Positions 24,429 to 32,737 of a DNA stretch of 64,000 bases are shown one piece after another. A program made the translations under genes and the position numbers. This stretch comes from Paraburkholderia lacunae (GTDB lineage Bacteria > Pseudomonadota > Gammaproteobacteria > Burkholderiales > Burkholderiaceae), in NCBI RefSeq assembly GCF_003353175.1, contig NZ_QHKS01000021.1, forward strand, positions 1-64,000, written 5' to 3'. The first letter of the stretch is position 1. Every line of letters starts with the position of its first letter. The notes beneath the pieces were generated by a model. The model was not told the DNA's origin and did not search any database. It saw nothing but the letters and a program-made list of their open reading frames with translations.

Positions 24429-27256
24429 AACTTCCGCTTCCGCGGTCGCTCACCGCGCAGTTCACGCTCGTGGTTTTGTGCCTGGCCGCCCTGGTGGTCG
24501 CGGTCGGTGCCACGACCATCTACTCGTTGGCCGGTTCGGCCCACGCGATCCGCCAGTTGGCCGAAGAGCGGCTGGCTCGCCAGGAGGATGCACAGGACCT
24601 GGCGCAGCGCACCCTGATGATCGAACGCCTGGCATTGCAGTTGTCCAGTGACGATACGGTGGAGTCTGTGCGCGAGACGCATCGGCATGTCATCGAACAG
24701 CTGGAATCCTTCGACCGTCTGGTGGACCGCCTGGCCTCCGCGACCACGAGCGACAGCCTCGGTGTCGACGCGCTGGCGCTGCATCGATCGAGCCAGCGCT
24801 TCCGCAACACGGTCAACATCGAGGCGCAGGTTCGCGAAACCGCGCTGGGCGCCGGAGCCGCGCCGGCGTCCGCGCCGCGGCCCGGCGCGTCATTGGCCAG
24901 CCTGGACGACGATCTGCGCCGCCAGGCCGACGCTCTGGCCGCCGCAGCGCGCCAGCAGTCGGATTATTTCACGCGCGACTACCGCAAAGCGGTTCAGGAT
25001 CTGGCCGAAGACTTGGGCCGCACGCGCAGGTGGGTGGCCGGCGAAGTTGCGGTGAGCCTGCTACTGACCTGGCTGATCGCCCGCGCATTCCTCGGTCGCC
25101 ACGTCGTGGCACGGTTGCGCCGGGTCAGCCACTTCCTGCGGCACGGTGATGTCGACGGCGTGCAAGCCGGCGTCCCCGTTCACGGCGGCGATGAGATTGC
25201 CGATATGGCGCGCGCAGTCGAGCAGTTCCTCGAAGACCGGCGCCAGCGCAGGCAGGCCGAGGATGCGCTGAAGGAGCTCAACGCCGAACTGGAGGCGCGC
25301 GTTACACAGCGCACGGCCGAACTCAGCACGGCGCTTGCGGGCCAGACGGCTGAGATCGTCGAACGACAGCACGCCGAAGAGGCTGCGCGAGCGAGCGAGC
25401 ACTTCCTGGACAGCATCATCGAGAACATCCCCGACACGATCTTCGTCAAGGATGCAGCGACGCTGCGCTTCGTGCGTTTTAACAAGGCGGGAGAGCAACT
25501 GCTCGGCTACCGGCGCGAAGAACTCATCGGCAAGTCCGTCCACGACCTGTTTCCCGCTCAGGAGGCAGATTTCTTCGCGCTGAAGGATCGTGACGTGCTG
25601 GAGTCTCAGCAACTGGTCGACGTGCCGGAGGAGCCGGTTCACACACGTCACGGGCCGCGCCTGGTGCACACAATGAAGATCCCGATCGTCGACGTGCGCG
25701 GCGAGCCGCAGTTCCTGCTCGGCATCTCACGCGACATCACAGAGCAGAAGCGCGCCGAAGAGGAACTGCGGCGCTATCGCGAGCACCTCGAAGATATGAT
25801 CCGCGAGCGAACGGCTGAACTGGCCGTCGCCAAGGAACACGCCGATGCGGCCAATCAGGCCAAGAGCGACTTTCTTGCGCACATGAGCCACGAGCTGCGC
25901 ACGCCGTTGAACGGGATCCTGGGCTACGCGCAGATCCTGAGGCGCGATAAGAGCCTCGATCAACGCCAGGTCGATGGGATCACCGTGATCCAGCGCAGCG
26001 GCGAACATCTGCTTGCGATCATCAACGACATCCTGGATATGGCCAAAATCGAGGCCGGAAGGGCGGAGCTCAACCTGTCCGACATTTCGCTTGACCGGTT
26101 CATCTACTTCATCGCCGAGACGATTCGGGTGAAGGCAACGGAAAAGGGCTTGGCCTTCGCGTGCGAGATGGCACCCGATCTGCCCGCAGGCGTGCGGGTC
26201 GACGAAAAAAGGCTGCGCCAGGTGCTGCTCAACCTGCTCTCGAACGCAATCAAATTTACCGAGAGGGGGAGCGTGCGTCTGCGCGTCGGTTGCCTGCCGC
26301 CCGCGCGGCTGCGTTTCGAAGTGCAGGACACCGGCATTGGCATAGACGAAGCGCGTCTGGAGGCGATCTTCCTGCCTTTCGAGCAAGTGAGCGATGCCCG
26401 GCACCGGGTTGGAGGCACGGGGCTGGGCCTGGCCATCAGCCGGCAGCTTGTGCGCTTGATGGGTGGCGAGATCCACGTCGACAGCCGCCGCGGTGCTGGC
26501 AGCGCCTTCTCGTTCGAGCTGAACGTCCCGGTGGTGGCGCCTCAGGCAGCCGTCGTCCCGCCCGAATGGACGGTGAGCGGCTATAAGGGGCCGCGCAAGA
26601 CCATTCTCGTCGTGGATGACGTAGCGGCAAACCGTGCCGTAGCGGTCGATATGCTCGGCCAGCTCGGATTCGACGCGGTGGAGGCCGTCAACGGACTTGA
26701 AGCTTTGGAGAAAGCCAAAGCGCTACGGCCGGCGCTCGTCCTGATGGATGTCGTCATGCCCGGGATGGACGGGCTCGAAGCCACGCGGCGCCTGCGCGAA
26801 ATGCCGGAGTTCGGGGATCTGCCCATCGTTGCGGTTTCCGCCGGCGCCTCGGGGAGCGATGCTGCGAAAAGCCTGGCGGCTGGTGCTAACGCCTTTCTGT
26901 CAAAACCGGTTGACTTCAGTGGGCTGTTGTCACAGATCGCGGCCCTCCTGAATATCGAGTGGAGCGACGAAGTTCCGCAGACGCAAGCCGCCGGAGCGGG
27001 CCGAACGGCTGTACGCGCCGCCGATCCCTCCATGGGGACCTTGATTGTGCCGCCGCCGGGTGAAATCGAAGCGCTGCACCACCTGGCGCGACTGGGCGAC
27101 ATGCCTGCCATCGTGCAACAGGCCACGCACCTTACCGAGCTTGACGAGCGCTATCGTCCTTTCGCCGACCACCTTTGCCGGCTAGCGAAGGATTACCAGT
27201 CCAAGGCAATCCTCAGCTTCGTCGAGCAATATCTGGAAAGGAGGCAAGTCCCATGA
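24425..27256 (+). CDS. Hybrid sensor histidine kinase with PAS and receiver domain
   Basis: 943-residue membrane kinase starting at a GTG that overlaps the stop of the binding-protein gene. Order of parts: membrane segment (about 9-33), periplasmic helical sensor region (about 35-200), second membrane segment (about 202-222), HAMP (about 223-273), coiled coil, PAS (about 323-445), HisKA with the phospho-acceptor His489 in MSHELRTPLNG, HATPase_c with the N-box NLLSNAIKF and G-boxes DTGIGIDE and GGTGLGLAI, and a receiver domain with phospho-acceptor Asp775 in LMDVVMPGMDG. The last 80 residues are a helical tail that lacks a clear Hpt His motif. The open frame goes back to 23957, but that part overlaps the upstream gene. 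No separate response regulator is adjacent, so the output partner lies elsewhere. Confidence 0.85.
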   Translation: MKLPLPRSLTAQFTLVVLCLAALVVAVGATTIYSLAGSAHAIRQLAEERLARQEDAQDLAQRTLMIERLALQLSSDDTVESVRETHRHVIEQLESFDRLVDRLASATTSDSLGVDALALHRSSQRFRNTVNIEAQVRETALGAGAAPASAPRPGASLASLDDDLRRQADALAAAARQQSDYFTRDYRKAVQDLAEDLGRTRRWVAGEVAVSLLLTWLIARAFLGRHVVARLRRVSHFLRHGDVDGVQAGVPVHGGDEIADMARAVEQFLEDRRQRRQAEDALKELNAELEARVTQRTAELSTALAGQTAEIVERQHAEEAARASEHFLDSIIENIPDTIFVKDAATLRFVRFNKAGEQLLGYRREELIGKSVHDLFPAQEADFFALKDRDVLESQQLVDVPEEPVHTRHGPRLVHTMKIPIVDVRGEPQFLLGISRDITEQKRAEEELRRYREHLEDMIRERTAELAVAKEHADAANQAKSDFLAHMSHELRTPLNGILGYAQILRRDKSLDQRQVDGITVIQRSGEHLLAIINDILDMAKIEAGRAELNLSDISLDRFIYFIAETIRVKATEKGLAFACEMAPDLPAGVRVDEKRLRQVLLNLLSNAIKFTERGSVRLRVGCLPPARLRFEVQDTGIGIDEARLEAIFLPFEQVSDARHRVGGTGLGLAISRQLVRLMGGEIHVDSRRGAGSAFSFELNVPVVAPQAAVVPPEWTVSGYKGPRKTILVVDDVAANRAVAVDMLGQLGFDAVEAVNGLEALEKAKALRPALVLMDVVMPGMDGLEATRRLREMPEFGDLPIVAVSAGASGSDAAKSLAAGANAFLSKPVDFSGLLSQIAALLNIEWSDEVPQTQAAGAGRTAVRAADPSMGTLIVPPPGEIEALHHLARLGDMPAIVQQATHLTELDERYRPFADHLCRLAKDYQSKAILSFVEQYLERRQVP

Positions 27257-27925
27257 TTGGAACCGCACAAGCCGCGTCCTGAGGAATGACACAGGGTTGT
27301 CCCGACCGGCGGTCATCTGGTCCTGTCGCATTAAGTCGGTCTGCTATTGTGGGCGTCCCGCTGGTGCGAACGATGTTCGATGATGAGGACCCCGAACGCC
27401 GCTGTAAGCAAGGTGCTCAAGCGGCTACATTACCCGCTCGACGTGATCCTGATGGGCGTGCGCTGGTATGTGGCGTATCCGCTGAGCCTGCGTCACTTGG
27501 AACAAATGATGGCTGAGCGTGGGATAGCAGTTCTACTCGCTCGCTTCAGAAGCAATCCTCCCCATATCACCGTTGCTTGCCCCGGTCTCCTTACTGCGAC
27601 AGAACCACAAATAGGGCGATCGCAAATGGCCGAAGGTGAAGGCCCAGAGCCCTCGCTATTTCAAACCGGCTTCGTCCAAATCACGCCTGTAAGGAATACC
27701 TTACGGTAAATCCAGTTGATGCCGACTGCACTATCCGGTATTGCCGACCGAGACAACCGTTCGGGTTGCGTAAGATACGGATCAGAGACACGGCTTTAGC
27801 AAACTGAGGAAGGAGCATTCATAACGGCTTCTGCAGACGTCCTGAAGCCTTGAGTGATAGCCAACCGATCGACGCAAAGAGCGCTTCGTCGGCCTTTTGA
27901 TCTGCATGAATCCCCAAGGCCCCGA
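27257..27925. other. Intergenic stretch with an IS6 relic
   Basis: 669 bases between the kinase and phaZ genes. Apart from the transposase fragment listed separately, I see no gene; the last part is the phaZ upstream region. Confidence 0.5.
27380..27530 (+). pseudogene. IS6-family transposase fragment
   Basis: The frame reads LKRLHYPLDVILMGVRWYVA followed by YPLSLRHLEQMMAERGIAV. This is the conserved N-terminal part of IS6/IS26-type DDE transposases (usual text: RHYPxDVILxxVRWYxxYxLSxRxLEEMMAERGIxVDHSTI). The similarity ends right after GIAV, before the HTH end and the whole catalytic domain, and no terminal inverted repeats were seen. It is a decayed remnant of about 50 residues out of about 235. 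Confidence 0.7.
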
Positions 27926-29143
27926 ATGTTGTATGAGTTGCATGAATGGCAGAGAGCAGCGTGGGCTCCTTTCCTTCCCTGGCTTCAGGTCACAGCGAAC
28001 TTCCTCACACGCGCCGGTAACTCGTTACACCCGGCACCCTCCAGACAATTTGCCGCCGGCTGCGACTTGCTGGTGAGACTCCATAAGCGTTACGCAAAAC
28101 CGCAGTTCGGGCTCACCGAAACGGTCGTTGACGGACAGCAGGTGAGAGTGACCGAGACCGTGGCGATGGAGAAAGCGTTCTGCCGACTTGTTCACTTCGA
28201 GCGCGCGTCCAGCTGCAAGCATCCCGTCGTTCTACTCGTCGCTCCGCTGTCGGGTCATCACGCGTCGCTCCTGCGTGACACCGTACGGGCCATGTTGCCG
28301 GATTTCGATGTTTATATCACTGACTGGCTCGATGCGCGCCAGGTCCCCCTCTCCGAAGGAACGTTCCATCTTGATGATTACGTCGCCTATGTGCGCGAGT
28401 TCATCGACTTCCTCGGCCCGGATGTTCATGTAGTGGCGGTGTGCCAGTCCACGGTCCCCGTCCTCGCCGCCGTTGCCCTTGCGGCAGCACGAGGCGAGCC
28501 CACACCTGTGAGCGTGACCCTGATGGGCGGTCCGGTCGACGCGCGCCGTAGCCCTACCGCCGTCAACCAGCTGGCCACCAGCAAACCGCTCGACTGGTTC
28601 GCGCGCACATTGATCAATACAGTACCGCGTTTTCACGCCGGCGCCGGTCGGCGTGTGTACCCGGGATTCCGCCAGCATATGGCCTTCATGGCGATGAATC
28701 CCGATCGCCACCTGAAAGCACACGTCGATTACTACTTCGATGTGTCGGCGGGCAACGCGGAGGCGAGCGTCAAACATCGCCGCTTCTACGACGAGTACAA
28801 CGCCGTGCTCGACATGGCTGCCGACTATTATCTGGAAACGGTCCGCGTGGTTTTTCAGGAATTTTGCCTGGCTCGCGGCACCTGGCGGGTAGATGGCGAG
28901 CATGTACTCCCGGACACGATCCGCGGCTCGGCCCTGATCACCGTCGAAGGAGAACGAGACGATATCTGCGGACCCGGTCAAACTCACGCTGCGCACGATC
29001 TCTGCACTGCAATCGATGCCTCGCGCAAGCACTGCATCACAGTCGCGGAATGCGGGCACTATGGCATCTTTTCAGGGAGTAGCTGGCGCACGCAGATCTA
29101 TCCGCAGATTCGCGACCTGATCTATCGCTACCACGGGGGTTGA
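27926..29143 (+). CDS. phaZ: Intracellular polyhydroxybutyrate depolymerase
   Basis: Breaks down stored PHB granules in the cytoplasm. The 405-residue protein starts MLYELHEWQRAAWAPF, as intracellular PhaZ of Ralstonia and Burkholderia does, and has the nucleophile Cys in VAVCQSTVPVLAA (PhaZ uses Cys instead of the Ser of lipase boxes), MGGPVDARRSPTAVN, and a C-terminal Asp/His pair in GERDDICGPGQT and AECGHYGIFSG. The open frame starts at 27854, but the conserved N-terminus begins at the ATG at 27926, which has AAGG ahead. It is a single gene; the related PHB synthesis genes are not in this window. Confidence 0.9.
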   Translation: MLYELHEWQRAAWAPFLPWLQVTANFLTRAGNSLHPAPSRQFAAGCDLLVRLHKRYAKPQFGLTETVVDGQQVRVTETVAMEKAFCRLVHFERASSCKHPVVLLVAPLSGHHASLLRDTVRAMLPDFDVYITDWLDARQVPLSEGTFHLDDYVAYVREFIDFLGPDVHVVAVCQSTVPVLAAVALAAARGEPTPVSVTLMGGPVDARRSPTAVNQLATSKPLDWFARTLINTVPRFHAGAGRRVYPGFRQHMAFMAMNPDRHLKAHVDYYFDVSAGNAEASVKHRRFYDEYNAVLDMAADYYLETVRVVFQEFCLARGTWRVDGEHVLPDTIRGSALITVEGERDDICGPGQTHAAHDLCTAIDASRKHCITVAECGHYGIFSGSSWRTQIYPQIRDLIYRYHGG

Positions 29144-29357
29144 ACGAGGGCGGCGAACAAGGTGCGCGCTCATGCGCTGCGAGGAATTGACGCTCTTCCG
29201 CACAGTGCGGGGGATGCATAGCCCGGCCGCCGAGCGGGCTGTAAGCCTCAAGTACGGTTTATTTGCACTGCTTCCCGCAAAGTGCTGTCCTTGCTAGCCC
29301 AGTACGCACGCACATTTGGTCCGGAGCACTACTACATCGGCAGCCGGCATCCCGTCG

Positions 29358-30002
29358 TTAAGGAGTCGCGCAGTCTGGCTGCAGCGCGGGCGCCGCGGCT
29401 GCGAAAGCGTGATGCGTGCTGGCACGGCGGTACACGGCCAGACTCAGCGGGTATGTATCCAGGTCGCATCCCATTCGAAGCGCGTTGGCCATTTGCGGCA
29501 CGAGACAGCAGTCCGCGAGCGTCGGCGCATCGCCAAAGCACCAGAGCCCTGTTCCGTACTTCCCGAGCAGTCGCTCGACGCCGGCCATACCCTCCGCAAT
29601 CCAATGCCTGTACCACGCGCTCTTTTGCTCCGCCGTGACGTTCAATTCCGTCTCGAGATAACGAAGCACGCGCAGGTTGTTGACCGGATGGATGTCGCAG
29701 GCAATCAGATACGACAACTCGAGCACGCGAGCGCGGAGGTCACGATCGGCCGGAATCAGCCTCGGCTCCGGAAAGCGCGCGTCGAGCCAGTCGATGATCG
29801 CGAGCGACTGCCCCAGACTGAAATCGCCATCGATGAGAGCGGGCACCGCCGCGGACGGGTTGAGCTGATTCACATACTTCGCGTCCCGATGCTCGCCGGT
29901 GCGGATGTTCACCGGAACGTAGTCGAATGGCACGCCTTTGAGCGCCAGCGCGATTCGCACCCGATAGGATGTCGAACTGTTGAAGAAGTTATGAAGTTGC
30001 AT
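29358..30002 (-). CDS. nagL: Maleylpyruvate isomerase, GST family
   Basis: Glutathione-dependent isomerase that turns maleylpyruvate into fumarylpyruvate after gentisate ring opening. The 214-residue GST (zeta) fold has the N-terminal glutathione-site motif FNSSTSYRVRIALALKG (SSxSxRVRI type), the cis-Pro region SAAVPALIDG, and GQSLAIIDWLDARFP. The C-terminal domain has TLADCCLVPQMANALRMGCD as in MaiA/NagL. Last gene of the nag operon on this strand, 15 bases after nagK. It could be a maleylacetoacetate isomerase by fold, but its position next to a gentisate dioxygenase and a fumarylpyruvate hydrolase supports NagL. Confidence 0.85.
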   Translation of the reverse strand: MQLHNFFNSSTSYRVRIALALKGVPFDYVPVNIRTGEHRDAKYVNQLNPSAAVPALIDGDFSLGQSLAIIDWLDARFPEPRLIPADRDLRARVLELSYLIACDIHPVNNLRVLRYLETELNVTAEQKSAWYRHWIAEGMAGVERLLGKYGTGLWCFGDAPTLADCCLVPQMANALRMGCDLDTYPLSLAVYRRASTHHAFAAAAPALQPDCATP

Positions 30003-30017
30003 GGTGCGTCTTTGCCG

Positions 30018-30716
30018 TCACACGATCCGCACGCGAAGTTCACCCAATCGCTCGACGCCGACCGTCATGACGTCGCCCCGCCCGACGGCGCCGACACCCT
30101 CGGGGGTGCCGGTATAAATCACATCGCCCGGCTCCAGGCGGAAGAACTTTGACAGATCCGCCACGGTCTCGGCGACCGACCAGATGAGATGCGAAACGTC
30201 ACTCTTCTGCCGGCTCTCCCCATTGACCGTCAACCACAGGCTGCCCTTTTCGAAGTGACCCACGTCGCTCGCGCGATGGATCGGGCCGATCGGCGCCGAG
30301 CGGTCGAACGCTTTGCCGATTTCCCACGGGCGGCCCATCTCGCGCATCTTCATCTGCAAATCGCGGCGTGTCATGTCGAGACCCACCGCATAACCGAACA
30401 CATGGTCGAGTGCGTCGCCCGCTGCGATATCCGATCCGGACTTGCCGATCACAGCGACGAGTTCCGCTTCGTAGTGGTAGTTCTGCGTCTGCGACGGATA
30501 GGCGAGATCGAGCGTATCGCCATACGCGACCGGCACGACCGCGTCGGCGGGCTTGCAGAAGAAGAACGGCGGTTCGCGATCGGGATCGAAGCCCATCTCG
30601 CGCGCGTGCGCCGCATAGTTTCGGCCGACGCAATACACACGCCGCACGGCGAACTGCGCATCGCTGCCTGCGACCGGCACGCCGACCGGTGCCTCAGGGG
30701 GAAAAACAAACGCCAT
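30018..30716 (-). CDS. nagK: Fumarylpyruvate hydrolase
   Basis: Splits fumarylpyruvate into fumarate and pyruvate, the last step of the gentisate route. 232-residue FAH-family enzyme: VYCVGRNYAAHAREMG, then the metal-binding Glu pair in YHYEAELVAVIGK and the Asp in GYAVGLDMTRRDLQ, and the C-terminal TGTPEGVGAVGRGDVM. The start at 30716 has AGGAG 9 bases ahead. An open frame of 620 codons runs on upstream to 31880, but that part only overlaps nagI in another frame. It lies between nagI and nagL. Confidence 0.9.
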   Translation of the reverse strand: MAFVFPPEAPVGVPVAGSDAQFAVRRVYCVGRNYAAHAREMGFDPDREPPFFFCKPADAVVPVAYGDTLDLAYPSQTQNYHYEAELVAVIGKSGSDIAAGDALDHVFGYAVGLDMTRRDLQMKMREMGRPWEIGKAFDRSAPIGPIHRASDVGHFEKGSLWLTVNGESRQKSDVSHLIWSVAETVADLSKFFRLEPGDVIYTGTPEGVGAVGRGDVMTVGVERLGELRVRIV

Positions 30717-30796
30717 GATGAAGAACTCCTGTTCGTATGCGTTGAAATGAATCTCGCGCGAGGACAGCCGACGAATCGACGCCCTCGCCCGAGGCA

Positions 30797-31843
30797 TTAC
30801 GTGCGCGCCTCGCGCAGCAGATTCAGGGCCGACAGCACCGGGCGATCCGAGTAGCTGAACAACACGCAATCGCTGTTCGCGCTCAGGCTGACCGGTTGCC
30901 ATGACGGCACCACGAACACGTCGTGCGCGTCGAACCTGAATTGCTCCGCGCCGATTCGCGCGATGCCCGCTCCCTCCACGGCGCAATAGACCGTCGCGTC
31001 GGTACTGCGATAGGTCTTGCCCGCAAACCCGGCCGGCAGGAACTGCATGAACGTCGCGATAGTCGGCATCGGCCAGCCGCCTGTCGCGGGATTGATGTAG
31101 CGAAGCTTCACGCCGTCCCATTCGTCGAGTTCGCCGTTGCGATAGAGAACGTCGAGCGCCTCGCGGCTCCGCTCGTACGGATAGCTGAATACCGGTGACG
31201 TGCCGTCGGTGACGCGGTGCCGTACCGGCGCCATGTTGTGCCCGAATCGCGCGAAGCTGTCGCCTTCGGGGCGCAGCACCGGTTGCGTAACCTCCGGGTA
31301 CGTTTCCGCAAAACCCGCATCGAGATGGCCGATCAGCGGAATGTCGAGGCCGTCGAGCCAGACGACCGGCTCGCCGCCCTCCTCGATCGTCGGATTGCCG
31401 TGGTCGTGCCAGGTCCAGGACGGCGTGATGATGAAGTCGCCCGGATGCATGGTCGTGCGCTCGCCGTTGACGGCGGTCCACGCACCGCGCCCTTCGACGA
31501 TGAAGCGCAGTGCCGACTGCGTATGCCGGTGGCTCGGCGCGAGCTCGCCCGGCAGGATCAGCTGCAGGCCGGCATACAGCGTCGACGTGATGCTCGACTT
31601 CCCCGGCAGCCCCGGATTCTCGAGCACGAGTACGCGCCGGACCGCTTCCTCTGCGCTGATCAGCGAGCCGGCCTCCATGACGAGGTCGCGGATCTCCGCG
31701 TATTTCCAGATCGCCGCAACAGCCTGTGGCCTCGGTTCCTTCGGGACGAGGTTGTGCAGCGCTTCCCAGAGCGGCGAGAGCCCCCGGGTTTGAAGTTGCC
31801 GGTAGTAAGCCGAACGTTGCTCGCGCAGCGCGGTAGCCGTCAT
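30797..31843 (-). CDS. nagI: Gentisate 1,2-dioxygenase
   Basis: Ring-cleaving Fe(II) dioxygenase that converts gentisate to maleylpyruvate. 348-residue bicupin protein. The first cupin has the iron-ligand motif HRHTQSALRFIVEGRGAW and a later His in SWTWHDHGNP; the second cupin (about 230-330) is degenerate, as usual in this family. The start at 31843 has AGGAG about 9 bases ahead; the longer frame to 31912 is not needed. Together with NagK and NagL it completes the lower gentisate pathway that feeds the TCA cycle. Confidence 0.9.
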   Translation of the reverse strand: MTATALREQRSAYYRQLQTRGLSPLWEALHNLVPKEPRPQAVAAIWKYAEIRDLVMEAGSLISAEEAVRRVLVLENPGLPGKSSITSTLYAGLQLILPGELAPSHRHTQSALRFIVEGRGAWTAVNGERTTMHPGDFIITPSWTWHDHGNPTIEEGGEPVVWLDGLDIPLIGHLDAGFAETYPEVTQPVLRPEGDSFARFGHNMAPVRHRVTDGTSPVFSYPYERSREALDVLYRNGELDEWDGVKLRYINPATGGWPMPTIATFMQFLPAGFAGKTYRSTDATVYCAVEGAGIARIGAEQFRFDAHDVFVVPSWQPVSLSANSDCVLFSYSDRPVLSALNLLREART

Positions 31844-31942
31844 GCCTGTCTCCTGGTCGATCGATGGTGGATGGCGGCACACCGGCGGGACGTCGTCCGA
31901 CGATCCCCGCACGGCACGCGACCTGATCGTTGAATCATCCGC

Positions 31943-32254
31943 TCAGAGTTCGACGAAGACGTATCCGTCCTCGATCTTCACGGGATACGCGCGAATGTCG
32001 GCCGTCAGCGGCTCGCACATCGCCTTGCCGGAGCGCACATCGAATTTCCCCTGATGCAACGGGCATTCGATCTCATGTCCATCGAGAAAACCGTCGCACA
32101 ACCGGGCGTGGCCATGCGTACAAATGTTGTCGGTCGCAAACACCTCGCCGCCGACGCCATAGAGCGCCAGCTCCTGGCCGGCGGCATTCACCGCGGTGAC
32201 GTCGTCCGCCGGCACGGCCGACAACTCGATCACTTTCGTCCACTGCCTGTCCAT
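31943..32254 (-). CDS. nagAb: Rieske [2Fe-2S] ferredoxin of salicylate 5-hydroxylase
   Basis: 103-residue electron carrier that passes electrons from the reductase NagAa to the oxygenase NagGH. The Rieske cluster ligands are in CTHGHARLCDG (Cys-x-His) and CPLHQGKFDV (Cys-x2-His). No signal peptide, as expected for a soluble cytoplasmic ferredoxin. It starts 8 bases after nagH and is followed at 99 bases by nagI. Confidence 0.9.
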   Translation of the reverse strand: MDRQWTKVIELSAVPADDVTAVNAAGQELALYGVGGEVFATDNICTHGHARLCDGFLDGHEIECPLHQGKFDVRSGKAMCEPLTADIRAYPVKIEDGYVFVEL

Positions 32255-32262
32255 CGCACACC

Positions 32263-32736
32263 TCAGATTGGATAGATGATCGAGTTCGCGATCATTTCGC
32301 TGTCGAACACACAGATCTTAGATTCGAACCTGAGACCTTCCGGCGTCCGGCGGATCGTGTCGACATACCGCCCGACGTTGAATACGGTCGTCAGTTCGTC
32401 CGGTTTCGTCCTGAACACCGCATAGTTGGCCTGCGCGTCGATCCGCTCGCCGTCAACGCGCAGGATGCGCGGCACACCCACCACATGGCGCTGGTAGTAC
32501 GGGTCATGGAAGATCGTTTCGGTCATGCCGTACACGCGGTCCTTCAGCATCCCCTTGCTTTCGAACGCGAGCGTCGCGAGCGGAAAACCGCGATCGAAGT
32601 TCTCGCGAGGCTGAATCCTGTAGGTGCAATCGTCCACAAAGAACTCCGGCCACTTGTCCCATTCGTTGTTATCCACGACGCACGCATAATCCGCATAGAG
32701 CGCAAGCACTTGCTGCCAGGTTTCGAAATCCAGCAT
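32263..32736 (-). CDS. nagH: Salicylate 5-hydroxylase small subunit
   Basis: Beta subunit of the oxygenase, 157 residues with the cone-shaped fold of ring-hydroxylating dioxygenase small subunits. Recognisable segments are LALYADYACVVDNNEWDKWP, IQPRENFDRGFPLATLAFES and DPYYQRHVVGVPRIL, which match NagH of the Ralstonia U2 type. It has no cofactor; it stabilises the alpha subunit. One base separates it from the nagG stop, so the two are translated together. Confidence 0.9.
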   Translation of the reverse strand: MLDFETWQQVLALYADYACVVDNNEWDKWPEFFVDDCTYRIQPRENFDRGFPLATLAFESKGMLKDRVYGMTETIFHDPYYQRHVVGVPRILRVDGERIDAQANYAVFRTKPDELTTVFNVGRYVDTIRRTPEGLRFESKICVFDSEMIANSIIYPI

Positions 32737-32737
32737 C

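Noticed and set aside
30717..31880. Open frame of 620 codons continuing upstream of nagK
   Set aside because: It runs antisense to nothing and simply overlaps nagI in another frame; nagK has its own ATG and AGGAG at 30716, and the extra part has no domain and is Arg-rich.
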